From contig CAUYUJ010017911.1 of NCBI GenBank assembly GCA_963575745.1, positions 2,501 to 66,500 of the forward strand: a stretch of 64,000 bases of DNA. Direction: 5' to 3'. Both the position numbers and the translations under genes were made by a program. Origin of the DNA: Prorocentrum cordatum. Lineage: Eukaryota; Sar; Dinophyceae; Prorocentrales; Prorocentraceae. Below the pieces are notes generated by a model. That model did no database searches. It was given only the letters and a program-made list of their open reading frames with translations, and was not told where the DNA came from. How positions within the stretch are numbered: the first letter of the stretch is position 1; every line of letters begins with the position of its first letter. Below, piece after piece: positions 50,394-61,319 of this stretch.

Positions 50394-50918
50394 TCATCTG
50401 TTCAAGAGAACGTTCATGGATGGCTGCCGCCACTTCCGGGAGCGCAGGTCACCGCGCAGGGCCGCCCACTCGCTGCAGAAACGGTTGCGACCATCATCTG
50501 GTTCATCCGCATTAGTGACGACGTTGAAAAAGTCTCTCGCGGCCAAATTCCTGCCGCGTTCTACGTGGATAAGAAGCCATCGAGATATTGGAGGCATCAT
50601 CTCTCACCCAGCGAGCGACAAAGATTCGCCGCGCGCCTCGCGCTCCACGCGAGACACCTGTGCGACGAGATGAATGCGATGAGAAGGCAGGTCGTTCCTC
50701 CGTCTCAGATTTGCAAACTTAGCCGCGAGACCATCAGCAGTCAACATATCGATGCGCTCGCACTCGCCTGACTTGCGCAACACCTCTGCGCCCACCACAA
50801 AAACGAACGCCTGCGCGGCCCGCGGCGAGGCGCTACATGCATCGGACGATGCCGACGATAGCACTTTCGTCGCACGCAGTTTCCACCCACGTGAACTGGT
50901 CGCGCCAGGAATCGACAT
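50394..50918 (-). pseudogene. coding-like frame with one in-frame stop, unrecognised
   Basis: A single minus-strand phase is open from just above 50918 to 50394 except for one TGA at 50604-50606. It reads naturally on both sides: FVFVVGAEVLRKSGECERID and LTADGLAAKFANLRRRNDLP before the stop, then SRWLLIHVERGRNLAARDFF and VVTNADEPDDGRNRFCSEWA after it. The stop lies inside GGGTGAGAG, a good 5' splice site, but I found no acceptor that restores phase. It is therefore a damaged coding region, an intron I cannot close, or a sequence error. Family unknown. Confidence 0.4.
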
Positions 50919-51766
50919 CAGTCGAATCTCCGACGATTTCGGGTATGTTTACAGAGTTCCAGAAAAATATATTAAAGGTCCACGATCATCTCCACTCACC
51001 GCCCCCCCCCCCCCTCTGCCGCCATGCCCGCCGGGAAGCCCTTCTCCGCCGCCGCCCCCCCTTCCGGCTGAGCCCTCGAAGGGATCTCGCGGATCGGGCG
51101 GGTCTTCCCATGCTCGGCAATGCGTGAAAAGATTCTTCTGACGGTTGAGGATCTTCGTGAAACGTCGGGATCTCGCGGAATCGTTCTTTGCATGTCCTGG
51201 GGGGGGCGCTCCGATTCCACTGCGCCGGGCGGTTTCGAAGCGATCTCGCTCGCTTCAGCTCGCTTGGCCTTCCCCCACCCATCGCGTTCATTGCGTCAGT
51301 TCGTGAAGATGTCTTTTCAATTCTCGGTGATGTTGGCCATGCGCGTCTGCTCTTGCCACTGTTGCGAACGCCAGCGGTCCGCTGATCGACGCCCACTCCC
51401 CGCGCCCGCGTCAGCCTCCGACTTGCTCCGAGCACAGCGTTCACAACGTCTGGTCATCGAGTAGATGCGACTTTCACAGCACGGCGTGGAGGACTGGACA
51501 CATTCTGATGACTTGCGGACGCTGCAACAAAAAATGACTTAGCACACCCCGAAGCCGCCTGCGGTCTACCCTCGTGGGCATGGCGCTAAAAGCGCCCCGG
51601 CACCAAAGGCTGAGCCTCGGTCACCGTTCCGCTCGCCCTACCAGCCTCTGAAGAAAGCGCACCCGTCTGTGTCGCCATGGCTATCGAGACTATCTGCAGT
51701 CCGCTCCGCACTACAGGTCGAGTCTGAGGCGCCGCTGGTATCCTTCAATCGCCGAGCATGGCAGCG
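50919..51766. other. unassigned
   Basis: No convincing gene. A C-run is at 51001-51014, and some protein-like frames on the minus strand (about 51150-51400) cannot be delimited. Confidence 0.35.
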
Positions 51767-52055
51767 CTACGGGACGCGTGGACGGAACGCAAAACATGAT
51801 TTGCTTTTCCGATGCCGCACGAGGTCTTCAGTGACCACGTGCAATTCAGTCCATACCTGTTCTCCCCGATTGATGACATTTTGCTCACGAGCGCTTATCT
51901 GGTGTACCATCGATATGGCTTCTTCCCTTGTATTATGAGCCATGGAATTGCACACTCTGCCGACCAATGAGATTATGTCGCTCCCTGTTCAGCGTTCTGC
52001 AATGTGTGTTGCGTTCCGGCTTCTTTCGCAACAATTTAGCATGTCTTTCGGTGTT
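51767..52055 (-). pseudogene. coding-like fragment, unrecognised
   Basis: A minus-strand phase reads TPKDMLNCCERSRNATHIAE, a TGA, then SLVGRVCNSMAHNTREEAIS and VINRGEQVWTELHVVTEDLV. Base composition is lower in GC than the surroundings. Ordinary protein-like residue use, but broken by the stop. Family unknown. Confidence 0.35.
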
Positions 52056-52109
52056 TTGTTTCCCGGACTTTCAGTTATGTTAGTTATTCAAATACGCACC
52101 TGTGCCGCC

Positions 52110-52310
52110 ACCCCCTCACGCATCCCCTTCCCATTGACTACAAGATTCCCCGCCTCTGCCTGTTGCCGCCATTCCAAAAGTGCGAGATGGCGGCTGTCAT
52201 GTTCTTTCATGTCTAAACATTCGCAGCAAAGCCAATTGAGGTTACAATATTGGCAACTGCGTGCGCATCCTGCGCGCAGGATCCCGGAGATCTATGTGAT
52301 GTCCTTGGGC
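52110..52310 (-). CDS. Cys-rich candidate exon
   Basis: A minus-strand frame has a Cys cluster, CARSCQYCNLNWLCCEC, followed by DMKEHDSRHLALLEWRQQAE and a Gly/Val-rich end at CAG|GTGCGT, a good GT donor near 52106. The spaced Cys pairs and following His suggest a small zinc-binding module. I cannot name the family. Upstream, the phase opens after a stop near 52295. Confidence 0.35.
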
Positions 52311-52639
52311 ATCCGTTTTCGGCCGTGGGAAAACACCCCCTCCCGTTGGCCCAACAGCCAGTTTTCACTGGGATGCCTGTGCAGGAGGCTCTACAGGATC
52401 TTAGGCTGTTTCTCGATCGGCAACGCTGCTTGGGTGCCAAAGGCGCTCTTGACAGGAATCTCCCACCGCCGCGCGGGGATATGTTCGGAACGGGAAATGG
52501 TGTAGAATCGTGACCCCCAACGGGACTCTGTTGTTCATGAATTAAATTGTTGTTGTCTTTTTCGGTAACATGAATTGGGGAATAATTGTCCATGCTGACA
52601 TATCCAAATGCCTTGTGGCACTTCGCCCCAGGCGCTTCC

Positions 52640-52860
52640 CCCTGCCACCCTTTTTGCGCGAACTACTTGGGAAACAATAGGATCCATATTGCTTTGATGG
52701 ATGAAATGTCAAACTTGCTATCTTCGTCGTCCAAAATACCGGACAACTCGCGTGCCATATCGTCTCCATTTTCCGCCGACTGAACCAATACCGATCCACC
52801 GTCCACCGCAAGAACAATTGATCGTCGAATAACGAGAAGAGTGGTATTCCAGGAGGGACG
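52640..52860 (-). CDS. candidate exon, unrecognised
   Basis: The minus-strand frame reads RRSIVLAVDGGSVLVQSAEN, then GDDMARELSGILDDEDSKFD and an Ile/Trp/Leu-rich end before a TAG near 52670. After the stop the same phase continues naturally for another 30-50 codons (the KCHKAFGYVSMDNYSPIHVT region, to about 52550). Two exons or one damaged frame. It lies just downstream of the SET-like fragment. Confidence 0.35.
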
Positions 52861-52899
52861 TTAATTGGTTCATGAGGTGGGAAAGCAAAGGAAGAGAGA

Positions 52900-53030
52900 A
52901 CGACGGCGAAGCGACGACCCCAATCCTTCCTTTCCCAACCGCGCGAGCAGCGCGCAATCCTCGGTTCGGTCCCGGAACCGATCCTTCACAGCTGCGGACA
53001 GAGTCGGTGGCGGCGGCGGCAAGCAAAGAG
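52900..53030 (-). pseudogene. SET-domain-like N-terminal fragment, copy 2
   Basis: The minus-strand frame, Ala-rich and then NRGLRAARAVGKGRIGVVASP, parallels 20120-20265 at both DNA and protein level. The (G)RGLxAAR pattern is that of SET-domain starts. The rest of a SET domain is not visible within this exon-sized piece, so function remains an inference. Confidence 0.38.
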
Positions 53031-53263
53031 AGCGAGCGGAGAGAGAGCGTTAATAACTCGGGAGGCCCCTCGTTGCCACAGCTGGATCCACCCTGGAACG
53101 TTGACCAGAACGCACCCGAGAACAGGTCGCGAAAAGCTCGCCGACACAGGATCGCACAAGGTGCCTGGGCTTGGTGGGTCTTCCTGGGGTTCTCCTCGTC
53201 GCCACGGCTGGTTTCCCCTTGAGTTTCTGCCCAGACTGCGCTTCAGGATGGTTTCAGGGTTAT

Positions 53264-53405
53264 GTTGGGCGTTCCCCCTTAGAGGCGGATTTTAGATGGA
53301 AAACTATAGATAGTCAAACAATGATAGAAAATGACCGAAAAATCATCACCCGACTGTCTTTTACTATTTTTGAATCTTCCTCCTGTAGAGGGACATGCCC
53401 GACTC
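53264..53405. mobile_element. MITE-like element family T2, diverged copy
   Basis: Inverted ends GTTGGGCGTTCCCCCTTAGA and (reverse complement) GTCGGGCATGTCCCTCTACA resemble the termini of 17900-18082, and the interior is likewise AT-rich and non-coding. Decayed relative of that element. Confidence 0.6.
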
Positions 53406-53644
53406 AACTCCACGGGTTCACCTCCCACGATGCGATTGTTTTGAGCCCTGACGTCCTTCCTCGATTTCGGTCCCTGGAGCCAGCCTCCGGGACCCGAGGC
53501 CATCAAAAACTGACCCGCGGCGGCAAACTTCTCCCGGGGAGGCAGCCGGGTGCTGTTGGGGCCGCGGTTTGGAAAATCAGGCCGGCGGATGTCAGGGGCG
53601 TCGCGCAGCCGTCTCTCCTGCGGGGGCGGCACCATCCGCGGGGC

Positions 53645-53843
53645 CTGCTTGACCTGCGCCTGCGCCGCTGCCGCGGGAACAGCCGCTCCCTGCATCGGCA
53701 CGGCGGCCAGGGCCTGAAGGCAGTCCGCCTGCGCCTGAGGGGCTCCGCTGCCGTCCAGGGCCTCCAGCGCTTCCAGGCAGCACGCCTTGGCCGCCGAAGC
53801 CTCGGCAACAGCGTCCGGCGTCTCGGCCGGCTCCACGATGAGC
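53645..53843 (-). CDS. diverged class-C exon of the CLEAL repeat protein
   Basis: Encodes the same 65-residue repeat as the array at 57.7-63.5 kb: PAETPDAVAEASAAKACCLE, ALEALDGSGAPQAQADCLQA and LAAVPMQGA. The end differs (VPAAAAQAQVKQ) and the start is changed (LIVEPAETP rather than VVVPAETP). A GC donor follows (CAG|GCCCCG). It is separated from the array by 3.9 kb of unrelated DNA. It may be a downstream exon of the same minus-strand gene or a stray copy. Confidence 0.65.
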
Positions 53844-55560
53844 TCGAGTGACCTCCAGGGCGCGGAGCAAGAGGGAGCAGGGTGGCCACATCTGAGCGCG
53901 CAAGCAGCCACAATCGCATCGGGGGGGCTTGGTGAGCCCGCACCAACAGTCACTCCTGCGAAGGGTCACTCTCACGTGCAGTCGAAGGTCGGGGTCGGGG
54001 TGAGTTCCAGGCTGAAAAGTGTCGAGGGGGGGGCCCTGACGGGGTCCGGAGTGGTGGGGGGGCCGTGGCCAACTGGTCAGGCGGTGGCGAGGTGGTGGCC
54101 AGGCGGGGGGCCAGGGTGGGCCCCGCGCCGACAGTGGTCGGGTGGGGGGGCCCTAAGAAGCGGGGCTGAAGGGATGGGGGCGTCGTGGCCACGTGGTGGG
54201 TGGCCAGACAAGGGCTCGCGGGGTGACCTCGCCAGCCCCGACGACCCCACCGCAGGATCCGTCAGCATCGAATCGGGAACTCGGATCGGATCGGCACGTG
54301 AGTCGGCTCGGGCCGCGTCGGCGCGGGGCCGGCATCGAACTGGATGGACTGCGCCAGGATGCCCAACAGCGTCATGCAAACATCCCGCCGCATCGAATCG
54401 AATCGGATCGGCCAGAATCCATATATGGAGTCGGATCGATCGGATCGACGACGGTCCCGCCTCACCGCGCGGCCCGGCGCCGCAGCACCGCGGGACCCCG
54501 GAGGCCCCAGTCGCCCTCGACAGCCGCGGAGAACGAACGCGGTGGTCACCACACCGCTTGGGGGCCCCCGAAGAGCACCCGCGTCGTACGCGGCTGCCCC
54601 GGATCCCGGCAGCACGACGGGGGCGGCAGCCTCTCGAGCCTCGAGCGTCGAAAGGTTGACGATCGAGGTTGACCCTTTTTGAGCCTCCCGGGGGATCCTC
54701 GTCGCCACCGGCTGGATCCGCCTTGCAATTCTGGCGAGAACGCACTCCAAATCTGGGGATTGATTCTTGACCCCGAAAACTTGCCATCCCTGCGTCGTGG
54801 AAAAATAGTGGCGGAAGGTTTCCAGAGGTGTGCGGGCCCGGGGGCCCGACTTATGGCCAGAAAGCCAGAAGCCCTCACAGAATCACGACGGATTTGTTGG
54901 ACAATTTGGTCGTTCTCGATGCCCCGTGCCGTCAAAACACGACTCAGCATGAAAAGCGGGTCCCAGGGAAAGGGTCCAGAACTCCTGGGAGCCACGTTGT
55001 GACAAAAAAGCGGATGTCCGGGGATGCAGCATGTTCGTGTCGTGACGACCTGCGCGTTGGCTTCTGACACCGCACATGGGTCGTCCAGTCCCGAACGATC
55101 GCGGCTGTCTGGCAGCGCAGATCGCCCGATGTCCGCCGACACTTGGCCACTGGCGGCGTTCAGCCTCGAATGCCCGCGCTCAGCCACCGCCTCGACACGA
55201 CGAGAGCCTGGCGCACTCTCCCTGACATCCGCCAGTGTGATTTGTTCGTCACTCGACCCCAAGGCTCTCGACCGCTTCCCTGGGGGGTGTTCTTCGTCCC
55301 GGATCCGTTGTTCATGGTCCAGGCGCCCGAAAATGCCTCCGACGGCTGAAATCAAGGAAATTCTCGCTGGGACTGAACAGAATCATACCGTCGGAGATCC
55401 ATGTCATCACGACCACCACCATCATCCGATCTGCCTCATCACTGCCCCCCCACCTGGCGGCAGCCACCGACGACGCCACACCGCTGCCCTCGGGCCACCT
55501 CTTGTTCGGCCCGATCCGCCCCCCAGCCCGCCCCAAGGAGGCCGAGATCGAGGCCAAACG
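53844..55560. other. unassigned
   Basis: Contains GGTGGGGGGG-rich DNA at 54050-54200, GATCGGATCGGA words at 54275-54460, and a long minus-strand frame at 54546-55355 with mixed residue use that I do not recognise. Confidence 0.35.
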
Positions 55561-55566
55561 GCCCCA

Positions 55567-55660
55567 GGAGATTTGTGCCGAAATCGAAATCGAAAGCCGA
55601 AATCGAAACCCAAATCGAAATCTGTGCCGAACGAGGCCGACATCGAAATCGAGAGAGGCC
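55567..55660. repeat. GAAATC tandem repeat
   Basis: Repeated GAAATCGAAA and GCCGAAATC words over about 95 bases. Confidence 0.85.
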
Positions 55661-55795
55661 TCGGAGACCTGTGCGCCCGCCGCCCAGGGCGGCGGGCAGG
55701 CCTCCGCGCCCCCCGCCGCACCCCGAGAGGGGCCCCCGGAGGACGACACGGGGAGGGGGCGGGGCACGGCCGCGAGGCGGTGGGCACGGACCTCG

Positions 55796-55910
55796 TCGTC
55801 GTCGTTGTCGTCGTCGTCGCCGCCGCCGTCGTCGTCGCCGCCCTCGTCGTCGGCCTCGTCGTCGCCGCCCTCGCCGCCGTCGCCGCCGTCGCCCTCGTCG
55901 CCGCCCCCAA
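55796..55910. repeat. CGT/CGC trinucleotide repeat
   Basis: CGTCGTCGT and CGCCGCCGT triplets over about 115 bases. Confidence 0.9.
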
Positions 55911-56424
55911 GCGGCGGGCGCACCTGCCCTCGTCCAGCTCCCACCGCTCGTCGTAGCTGCCGCCGGGCGCCCGCTGGGCGGCCTCTCGCGGGCGGGGGGG
56001 ACCCCCCGAGGCCCCGGCGCTGCCGCCGAGCACGCGGCCGCCGGCACAGCCCGCGTGGCGCCGCGTTCGACGACTGCGCCAAGCGTGAGGGGGAGGAGGA
56101 TGCTCACGCCAGGCCCACCTGCCCGGCTTCGGGCCCCGGGGGGCCATGGCAGACCGATCGGGCTCGCAGAGTGCCGCGGGCGGATGGGGTCTGGGGCTCG
56201 AGGCATTTTCTCGCGAGGCCGGATAGGGAGTCAGGTGCTCGTTCTAGGGGCCGTCCCTGGAGCCACTCGCTCCCGCTCATGTGTCGATGCTGTGTCGAGC
56301 GTGCGGCGACTTGAGCCGAGATGGGGTCGAACCAGAGTCGAACTGGAGTCGACCAGATCCGTCACGTGGGCCCCGGGAAGGGCCCCAAGACGAGCAGCCG
56401 GGGGCACGTCGGGATCTCTCTCTC
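55911..56424. other. unassigned GC-rich DNA
   Basis: Overlapping GC-driven frames on both strands. No gene recognised. Confidence 0.4.
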
Positions 56425-56436
56425 TCTCTCTCTTTT

Positions 56437-56471
<35 letters not shown>

Positions 56472-56472
56472 T
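56425..56472. repeat. CT microsatellite
   Basis: CTCTCT with two short interruptions. A GA tract in the opposite sense lies at 56691-56720. Confidence 0.93.
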
Positions 56473-56686
56473 CAGGCGCACGGGGGGCCCCCTCTGCAGA
56501 GGGAAGAGAGACGGCAGCAGACGGACAGCTCACGGTCCGTAGACGCCTCGGGCTCGACCCCGAGGACGCCGGGGCGGCTCCGCGAGGACGCGCCCCGCAC
56601 GGGGCGCATCCACAATACCGCGCGCATCCACGGCATCGCGCCTGGGTCCCAAACCACCACGGCACGGGTGCGGAAAGAGTGAGACG

Positions 56687-56726
<40 letters not shown>

Positions 56727-56742
56727 AATAAAACTGTGTGCA

Positions 56743-56743
56743 C

Positions 56744-56774
<31 letters not shown>

Positions 56775-56833
56775 CATACATACATACATACATACATGCA
56801 TGCATGCATGCATGCATGCATACATACATACAT

Positions 56834-56880
<47 letters not shown>

Positions 56881-56884
56881 TACA
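56743..56884. repeat. ACAT, GCAT and CAGA tetranucleotide repeats
   Basis: Consecutive blocks of ACAT (to about 56795), GCAT (to 56820), ACAT again and then ACAG (56836-56880). Confidence 0.95.
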
Positions 56885-56929
56885 TTGGTGCATACTTTAC
56901 ATATGAAAATGCATGTATACATTCAGACA

Positions 56930-57055
56930 TACATATGTATAATTGTACGTATATGTATGTGTATATATACATATATATATATTATCATAAATATACATAT
57001 ATATATACATATATGTATTTGTATGCATATATGCATGCATATATATATGCCACCG
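56930..57055. repeat. TA-rich microsatellite
   Basis: ATATAC, TATGTA and GCATATAT words, an AT-rich island in GC-rich surroundings. Confidence 0.85.
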
Positions 57056-57199
57056 TGCAGTGAGGCGCAAAGTGAAGTTATCTCCAGGTCCTCACGTGTC
57101 CTCTGTTCTCTGTTTTCAGGACTCTGGGATTATAGTAGTATTGTGGCTGGGGCGGGAACGCCGCGCGCTCTTGGACTGCCCCGTATGACTTTTCCTGAA

Positions 57200-57510
57200 G
57201 CCACAAGGCCCCAAGACGGGCCACGAGGGTCCCAGAAAGCGCCCAAGACGGTCCAAGAAGCCTCCAAGACAGCCCAAGAGCGCTCCAAGACGCCCAAAAT
57301 GGCCCCAAGACGGCCCAAGAGGCCCCAAAGAAACCCCAAGAGCGCTCCAAGAGTACCCCTAAGAGGGCCCAGAGAGGCAAGAATCATTGATTCGCGTTCA
57401 CGCAATCTTCGAGCTTCCGACGCTCCAAGATGGCCCCAGAGGCCCCCAAGACCGCCCCAAACACGGTCCAAGAGGCCCCCAAGAGGGCCCCAGGAAGGTC
57501 AAAGAGAGCC
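57200..57510. repeat. CCAAGA minisatellite
   Basis: Same family as 2090-2715 (GGCCCCAAGA and GTCCAAGAAG units), including the interrupting AGAATCAT-GATT and TTCCGACGCTCC blocks. It ends at the edge of the exon array. Confidence 0.9.
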
Positions 57511-57715
57511 CCGGGACAGTCAAGTCGGCAATCCACATACGCACAGTAACCGAGGCACACGGACGATGGGACGTCTGGGCAAGTGAGTGAGAGAGCGGAC
57601 GAGAGAGCGAGCGAGAGAGGGGGGGGGGACAAGAGATGGTGGGTGAGGTGAAAGCTCGAAGGGGGGCCGCGGGCAGCTGGAGACACATCGAGCGCAGACA
57701 AGAAGGAGCCCGAGC

Positions 57716-57916
57716 CTGCTTGACCTCCGCCTGCGCCGCTGCCGCGGGGGCACCCGCTCCCTGGAGCGGCACGGCGGCCAGGGCCTGAAGGCAGTCCGCC
57801 TGCGCCTGAGGGTCTCCGCTGCCGTCCAGGGACTCCAGCGCTTCCAGGCAGCACGCCTTGGCCGCCGCAGCGTCGCCATCTGCACCAGCGTCTGGCGTCC
57901 CGGGAGGCACTGCGAC
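57716..57916 (-). CDS. CLEAL-repeat exon A1
   Basis: 67 codons, phase 0 at both ends. Starts after CTCTCAG with GTC (Val) and ends GTCAAGCAG before a GC donor (GCTCGGGC). Two predicted helices: GDAAAAKACCLEALESLDGS and PQAQADCLQALAAVPLQGAG. Ala/Leu-rich with a CC pair and a single Cys. The family is unknown; a repeat scaffold is inference. It is the last array exon in transcription order. Confidence 0.75.
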
Positions 57917-58157
57917 CTGAGAGAGCAACAAGCCAGGACACATACAGGGGGGGAAGCGACAAGCGCAGCACTCGTCGAGCGTAATTAGTCACGCCAGCAA
58001 CTCGCAACCGCACGCAAGCCGATGTACACCAACATGGGGACTTGAAAGGGCGTGGCGAGCGATCTGTCGAGAGGATGAGCGAGAGAGTGAGCGAGAGGGC
58101 GGGCGAGAGCGCAGAGGAAAGAAAACGCAGTGAAGATCCACAGGAAAGAGCCCGAAC

Positions 58158-58352
58158 CTGCTCGACCTCCGCCTGCGCCGCTGCCGCGGAGGACCCCGCC
58201 CCCTCGCGCGGCACGGCGGCCAGGGCCTGAAGGCAGTCCGCCTGCGCCTGAGAGGCTGCGGTGTCGTCCAGGGCCTCCAGCGCTTCTAGGCAGCACGCCC
58301 TGGCCGCCGAAGCCTCGGCAACAGAGTCCAGCGTCTCGGCCGGCAGCACGAC
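58158..58352 (-). CDS. CLEAL-repeat exon B1
   Basis: 65 codons, phase 0. It differs from A and C at the start (VVLPAETLDSVAEASAARAC), in the loop (LDDTAASQAQADC) and at the end (PREGAGSSAAAAQAEVEQ). Acceptor CCCTCACAG. The donor is GT (GTTCGGGC), unlike the GC of classes A and C. The intron to A1 is 57917-58157 (241 nt). Confidence 0.75.
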
Positions 58353-58813
58353 CTGTGAGGGAGCCAAGCTGGTTTCAGTTCAGTGCCACAGGGGGCCAGC
58401 AAACACGCAGCACTCATCGAACACACGCACGTCGGCAATCCAGAAACGCACAGAAACCGAGTCACACGGACGAGGAGACGTCCAGGCAAGTGAGCGAGAG
58501 AGCGGACGAGAGAGCGAGCGAGAGAGGGGTGGAAATAAGAGGGTGGGTGAAAAGAGAGGGAAACCCAATCAGAGAGAAAGAGAGAAAGAGGGAGAGAGGG
58601 AGAGAGAGAGAGAGAGAGAGAAAGAGTGAGCGAGAGAAGGCGGTTCTACCCATACTTCTTGGAAAGGGACAGCTCAGTAGAGCCCTCCTGACTCATTGAG
58701 GCGCTGCGCTGGCACGGTGGTGAAAAACTCGCCGCTGCGCCACGGTGGTGAAAAACTCGCCGCTGGCAGCTGGAGACTCACTGAGTGCAGGCAAGGCAAG
58801 AAGGAGCCCGAGC

Positions 58814-59008
58814 CTGCTTGACCTCCGCCTGCGCCGCTGCCTCGGGAACACCCGCTCCCTGCATCGGCACGGCGGCCAGGGCCTGAAGGCAGTCCGCCTG
58901 CGCCTGAGGGGCTCCGCTGCCGTCCAGGGCCTCCAGCGCTTCCAGGCAGCACGCCTTGGCCGCCGAAGCCTCGGCAACAGCGTCCGGCGTCTCGGCTGGC
59001 ACCACGAC
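58814..59008 (-). CDS. CLEAL-repeat exon C1
   Basis: 65 codons, phase 0: VVVPAETPDAVAEASAAKAC, CLEALEALDGSGAPQAQADC and LQALAAVPMQGAGVPEAAAQ, then AEVKQ. GC donor. The intron to B1 is 58353-58813 (461 nt). Confidence 0.75.
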
Positions 59009-59424
59009 CTGTGAGGGAGCCAAGCTAGTTCCACAGGGGGCCAGCACACGTGCAGCACTCATAGAGCACACGCACGTCGGCAATCCACAAACGCACAGAA
59101 GCCGCGGCACACGGACAAGGGGACTTTCACGGACTGGGCCAGTGAACGAGAGGGCAAGAGAGACAGCGAGCAGGTTTCAGTGTAGTGCCACAGGGGGCCA
59201 GCACACGTGCAGCATTCATCGAGCACACGCACGTCAGCAATCCACATACGCAAAGTAACCGAGGCACACAGACGATGGGACGTCTGGGCAAGTGCGCGAG
59301 AGAGCGGACGAGAGAGCGAGCGAGAGAGGGGGGGGGGACAAGAGATGGTGGGTGAGGTGAAAGCTCGAAGGGGGGCCGCGGGCAGCTGGAGACACATCGA
59401 GCGCAGACAAGAAGGAGCCCGAGC

Positions 59425-59625
59425 CTGCTTGATCTCCGCCTGCGCCGCTGCTGCGGGGGCACCCGCTCCCTGGAGCGGCACGGCGGCCAGGGCCTGAAGG
59501 CAGTCCGCCTGCGCCTGAGGGTCTCCGCTGCCGTCCAGGGACTCCAGCGCTTCCAGGCAGCACGCCTTGGCCGCCGCAGCGTCGCCATCTGCACCAGCGT
59601 CTGGCGTCCCGGGAGGCACTGCGAC
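59425..59625 (-). CDS. CLEAL-repeat exon A2
   Basis: 67 codons, as A1 but with Ile for Val in the terminal EVKQ (EIKQ). GC donor. The intron to C1 is 59009-59424 (416 nt) and contains two copies of the shared intron module. Confidence 0.75.
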
Positions 59626-59866
59626 CTGAGAGAGCAACAAGCCAGGACCCATGCAGAGGGGGAAGCGACAAGCGCAGCACTCGTCGAGCGTAATTAGTCA
59701 CGCCAGCAACTCGCAACCGCATGCAAGCCGATGTACAACAACATGGGGACTTGAAAGGGCGTGGCGAGCGATCTGGCGAGAGGATGAGCGAGAGAGTGAG
59801 CGAGTGGGCGGGCGAGAGCGCAGAGGAAAGAAAACGCAGTGAAGATCCACAGGAAAGAGCCCGAAC

Positions 59867-60061
59867 CTGCTCGACCTCCGCCTGCGCCGCTGCCGCGGAG
59901 GACCCCGCCCCCTCGCGCGGCACGGCGGCCAGGGCCTGAAGGCAGTCCGCCTGCGCCTGGGAGGCTGCGTTGTCGTCCAGGGCCTCCAGCGCTTCTAGGC
60001 AGCACGCCCTGGCCGCCGAAGCCTCGGCAACAGAGTCCAGCGTCTCGGCCGGCAGCACGAC
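59867..60061 (-). CDS. CLEAL-repeat exon B2
   Basis: 65 codons, as B1 with Asn for Thr in the loop (LDDNAASQ). GT donor. Confidence 0.75.
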
Positions 60062-60476
60062 CTGTGAGGGAGCCAAGCTGGTTTCAATTCAGTGCCACAG
60101 GGGGCCAGCAAGCACGCAGCACTCATCGAGCACACGCACGTCGGCAATCCACAAACGCACAGAAACCGAGTCACACGGACGAGGAGACGTCCGGGCAAGT
60201 GAGCGAGAGAGCGGACGAGAAGAGAGCGAGCGAGAGAGGGGTGGAAATGAGAGGTTGGGTGAAAAGAGAGGGAAACCCAATCAGAGAGAGAGAGAGAGAA
60301 AGAGGGAGAGAGAGAGAGAGCGAGAGAAGGCGGTTCTACCCATACCTCTTGGGAAGGGACAGCTCAGTAGAGCCCTCCTGACTCATTGAGGCGCTGCGCT
60401 GGCACGGTGGTGAAAAACTCGCCGCTGGGCAGCTGGAGACTCACTGAGTGCAGGCGAGGCAAGAAGGAGCCCGAGC

Positions 60477-60671
60477 CTGCTTGACCTCCGCCTGCGCCGC
60501 TGCCTCGGGAACACCCGCTCCCTGCATCGGCACGGCGGCCAGGGCCTGAAGGCAGTCCGCCTGCGCCTGAGGGTCTCCGCTGCCGTCCAGGGCCTCCAGC
60601 GCTTCCAAGCAGCACGCCTTGGCCGCCGAAGCCTCGGCAACAGCGTCCGGCGTCTCGGCTGGCACCACGAC
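60477..60671 (-). CDS. CLEAL-repeat exon C2
   Basis: 65 codons, as C1 with Asp for Ala in the loop (GSGDPQAQ), the residue found in class A. This suggests exchange between classes. GC donor. Confidence 0.75.
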
Positions 60672-60739
60672 CTGTGAGGGACCCAAGCTGGTTCCAGTGC
60701 AGTGCCACAGGGGGCCAGCACACGTGCAGCACTCGTCGA

Positions 60740-60743
<4 letters not shown>

Positions 60744-60772
<29 letters not shown>
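60744..60772. repeat. CA microsatellite inside an intron
   Basis: (CA)n within the A3-C2 intron. The same tract is at 62516-62544 in the next unit. Confidence 0.9.
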
Positions 60773-60774
<2 letters not shown>

Positions 60775-61118
60775 GGCAATTCACAAACGCACAGAAGCCG
60801 AGGCACACGGACAGGGGGACGTTCACGCACTTGGCAAGTGAGCAAGAGGGCAAGAGAGACAGCGAGCAGGTTTCAGTGTAGTGCCACAGGGGGCCAGCAC
60901 AGGTGCAGCACTCATCGAGCACACGCACGTCGGCAATCCACATACGCAAAGTAACCGAGGCACACGGACGATGGGACGTCTGGGCAAGTGAGCGAGAGAG
61001 CGGACGAGAGAGCGAGCGAGAGAGGGAGGGGACAAGAGATGGTGGGTGAGGTGAAAGTTCGAAGGGGGGCCGCGGGCAGCTGGAGACACATCGAGCGCAG
61101 ACAAGAAGGAGCCAGAGC

Positions 61119-61319
61119 CTGCTTGACCTCCGCCTGCGCCGCTGCCGCGGGGGCACCCGCTCCCTGGAGCGGCACGGCGGCCAGGGCCTGAAGGCAGTCC
61201 GCCTGCGCCTGAGGGTCTCCGCTGCCGCCCAGGGACTCCAGCGCTTCCAGGCAGCACGCCTTGGCCGCCGCAGCGTCGCCATCTGCACCAGCGTCTGGCG
61301 TCCCGGGAGGCACTGCGAC
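61119..61319 (-). CDS. CLEAL-repeat exon A3
   Basis: 67 codons, as A1 with Gly for Asp at the start of the loop (ESLGGSGD). GC donor (GCTCTGGC). Confidence 0.75.

Noticed and set aside
55422-56206. Long Arg/Ala/Thr-rich frames on both strands
   Set aside because: Caused by the CGT/CGC repeat and GC-rich flanks, with mirrored open frames.
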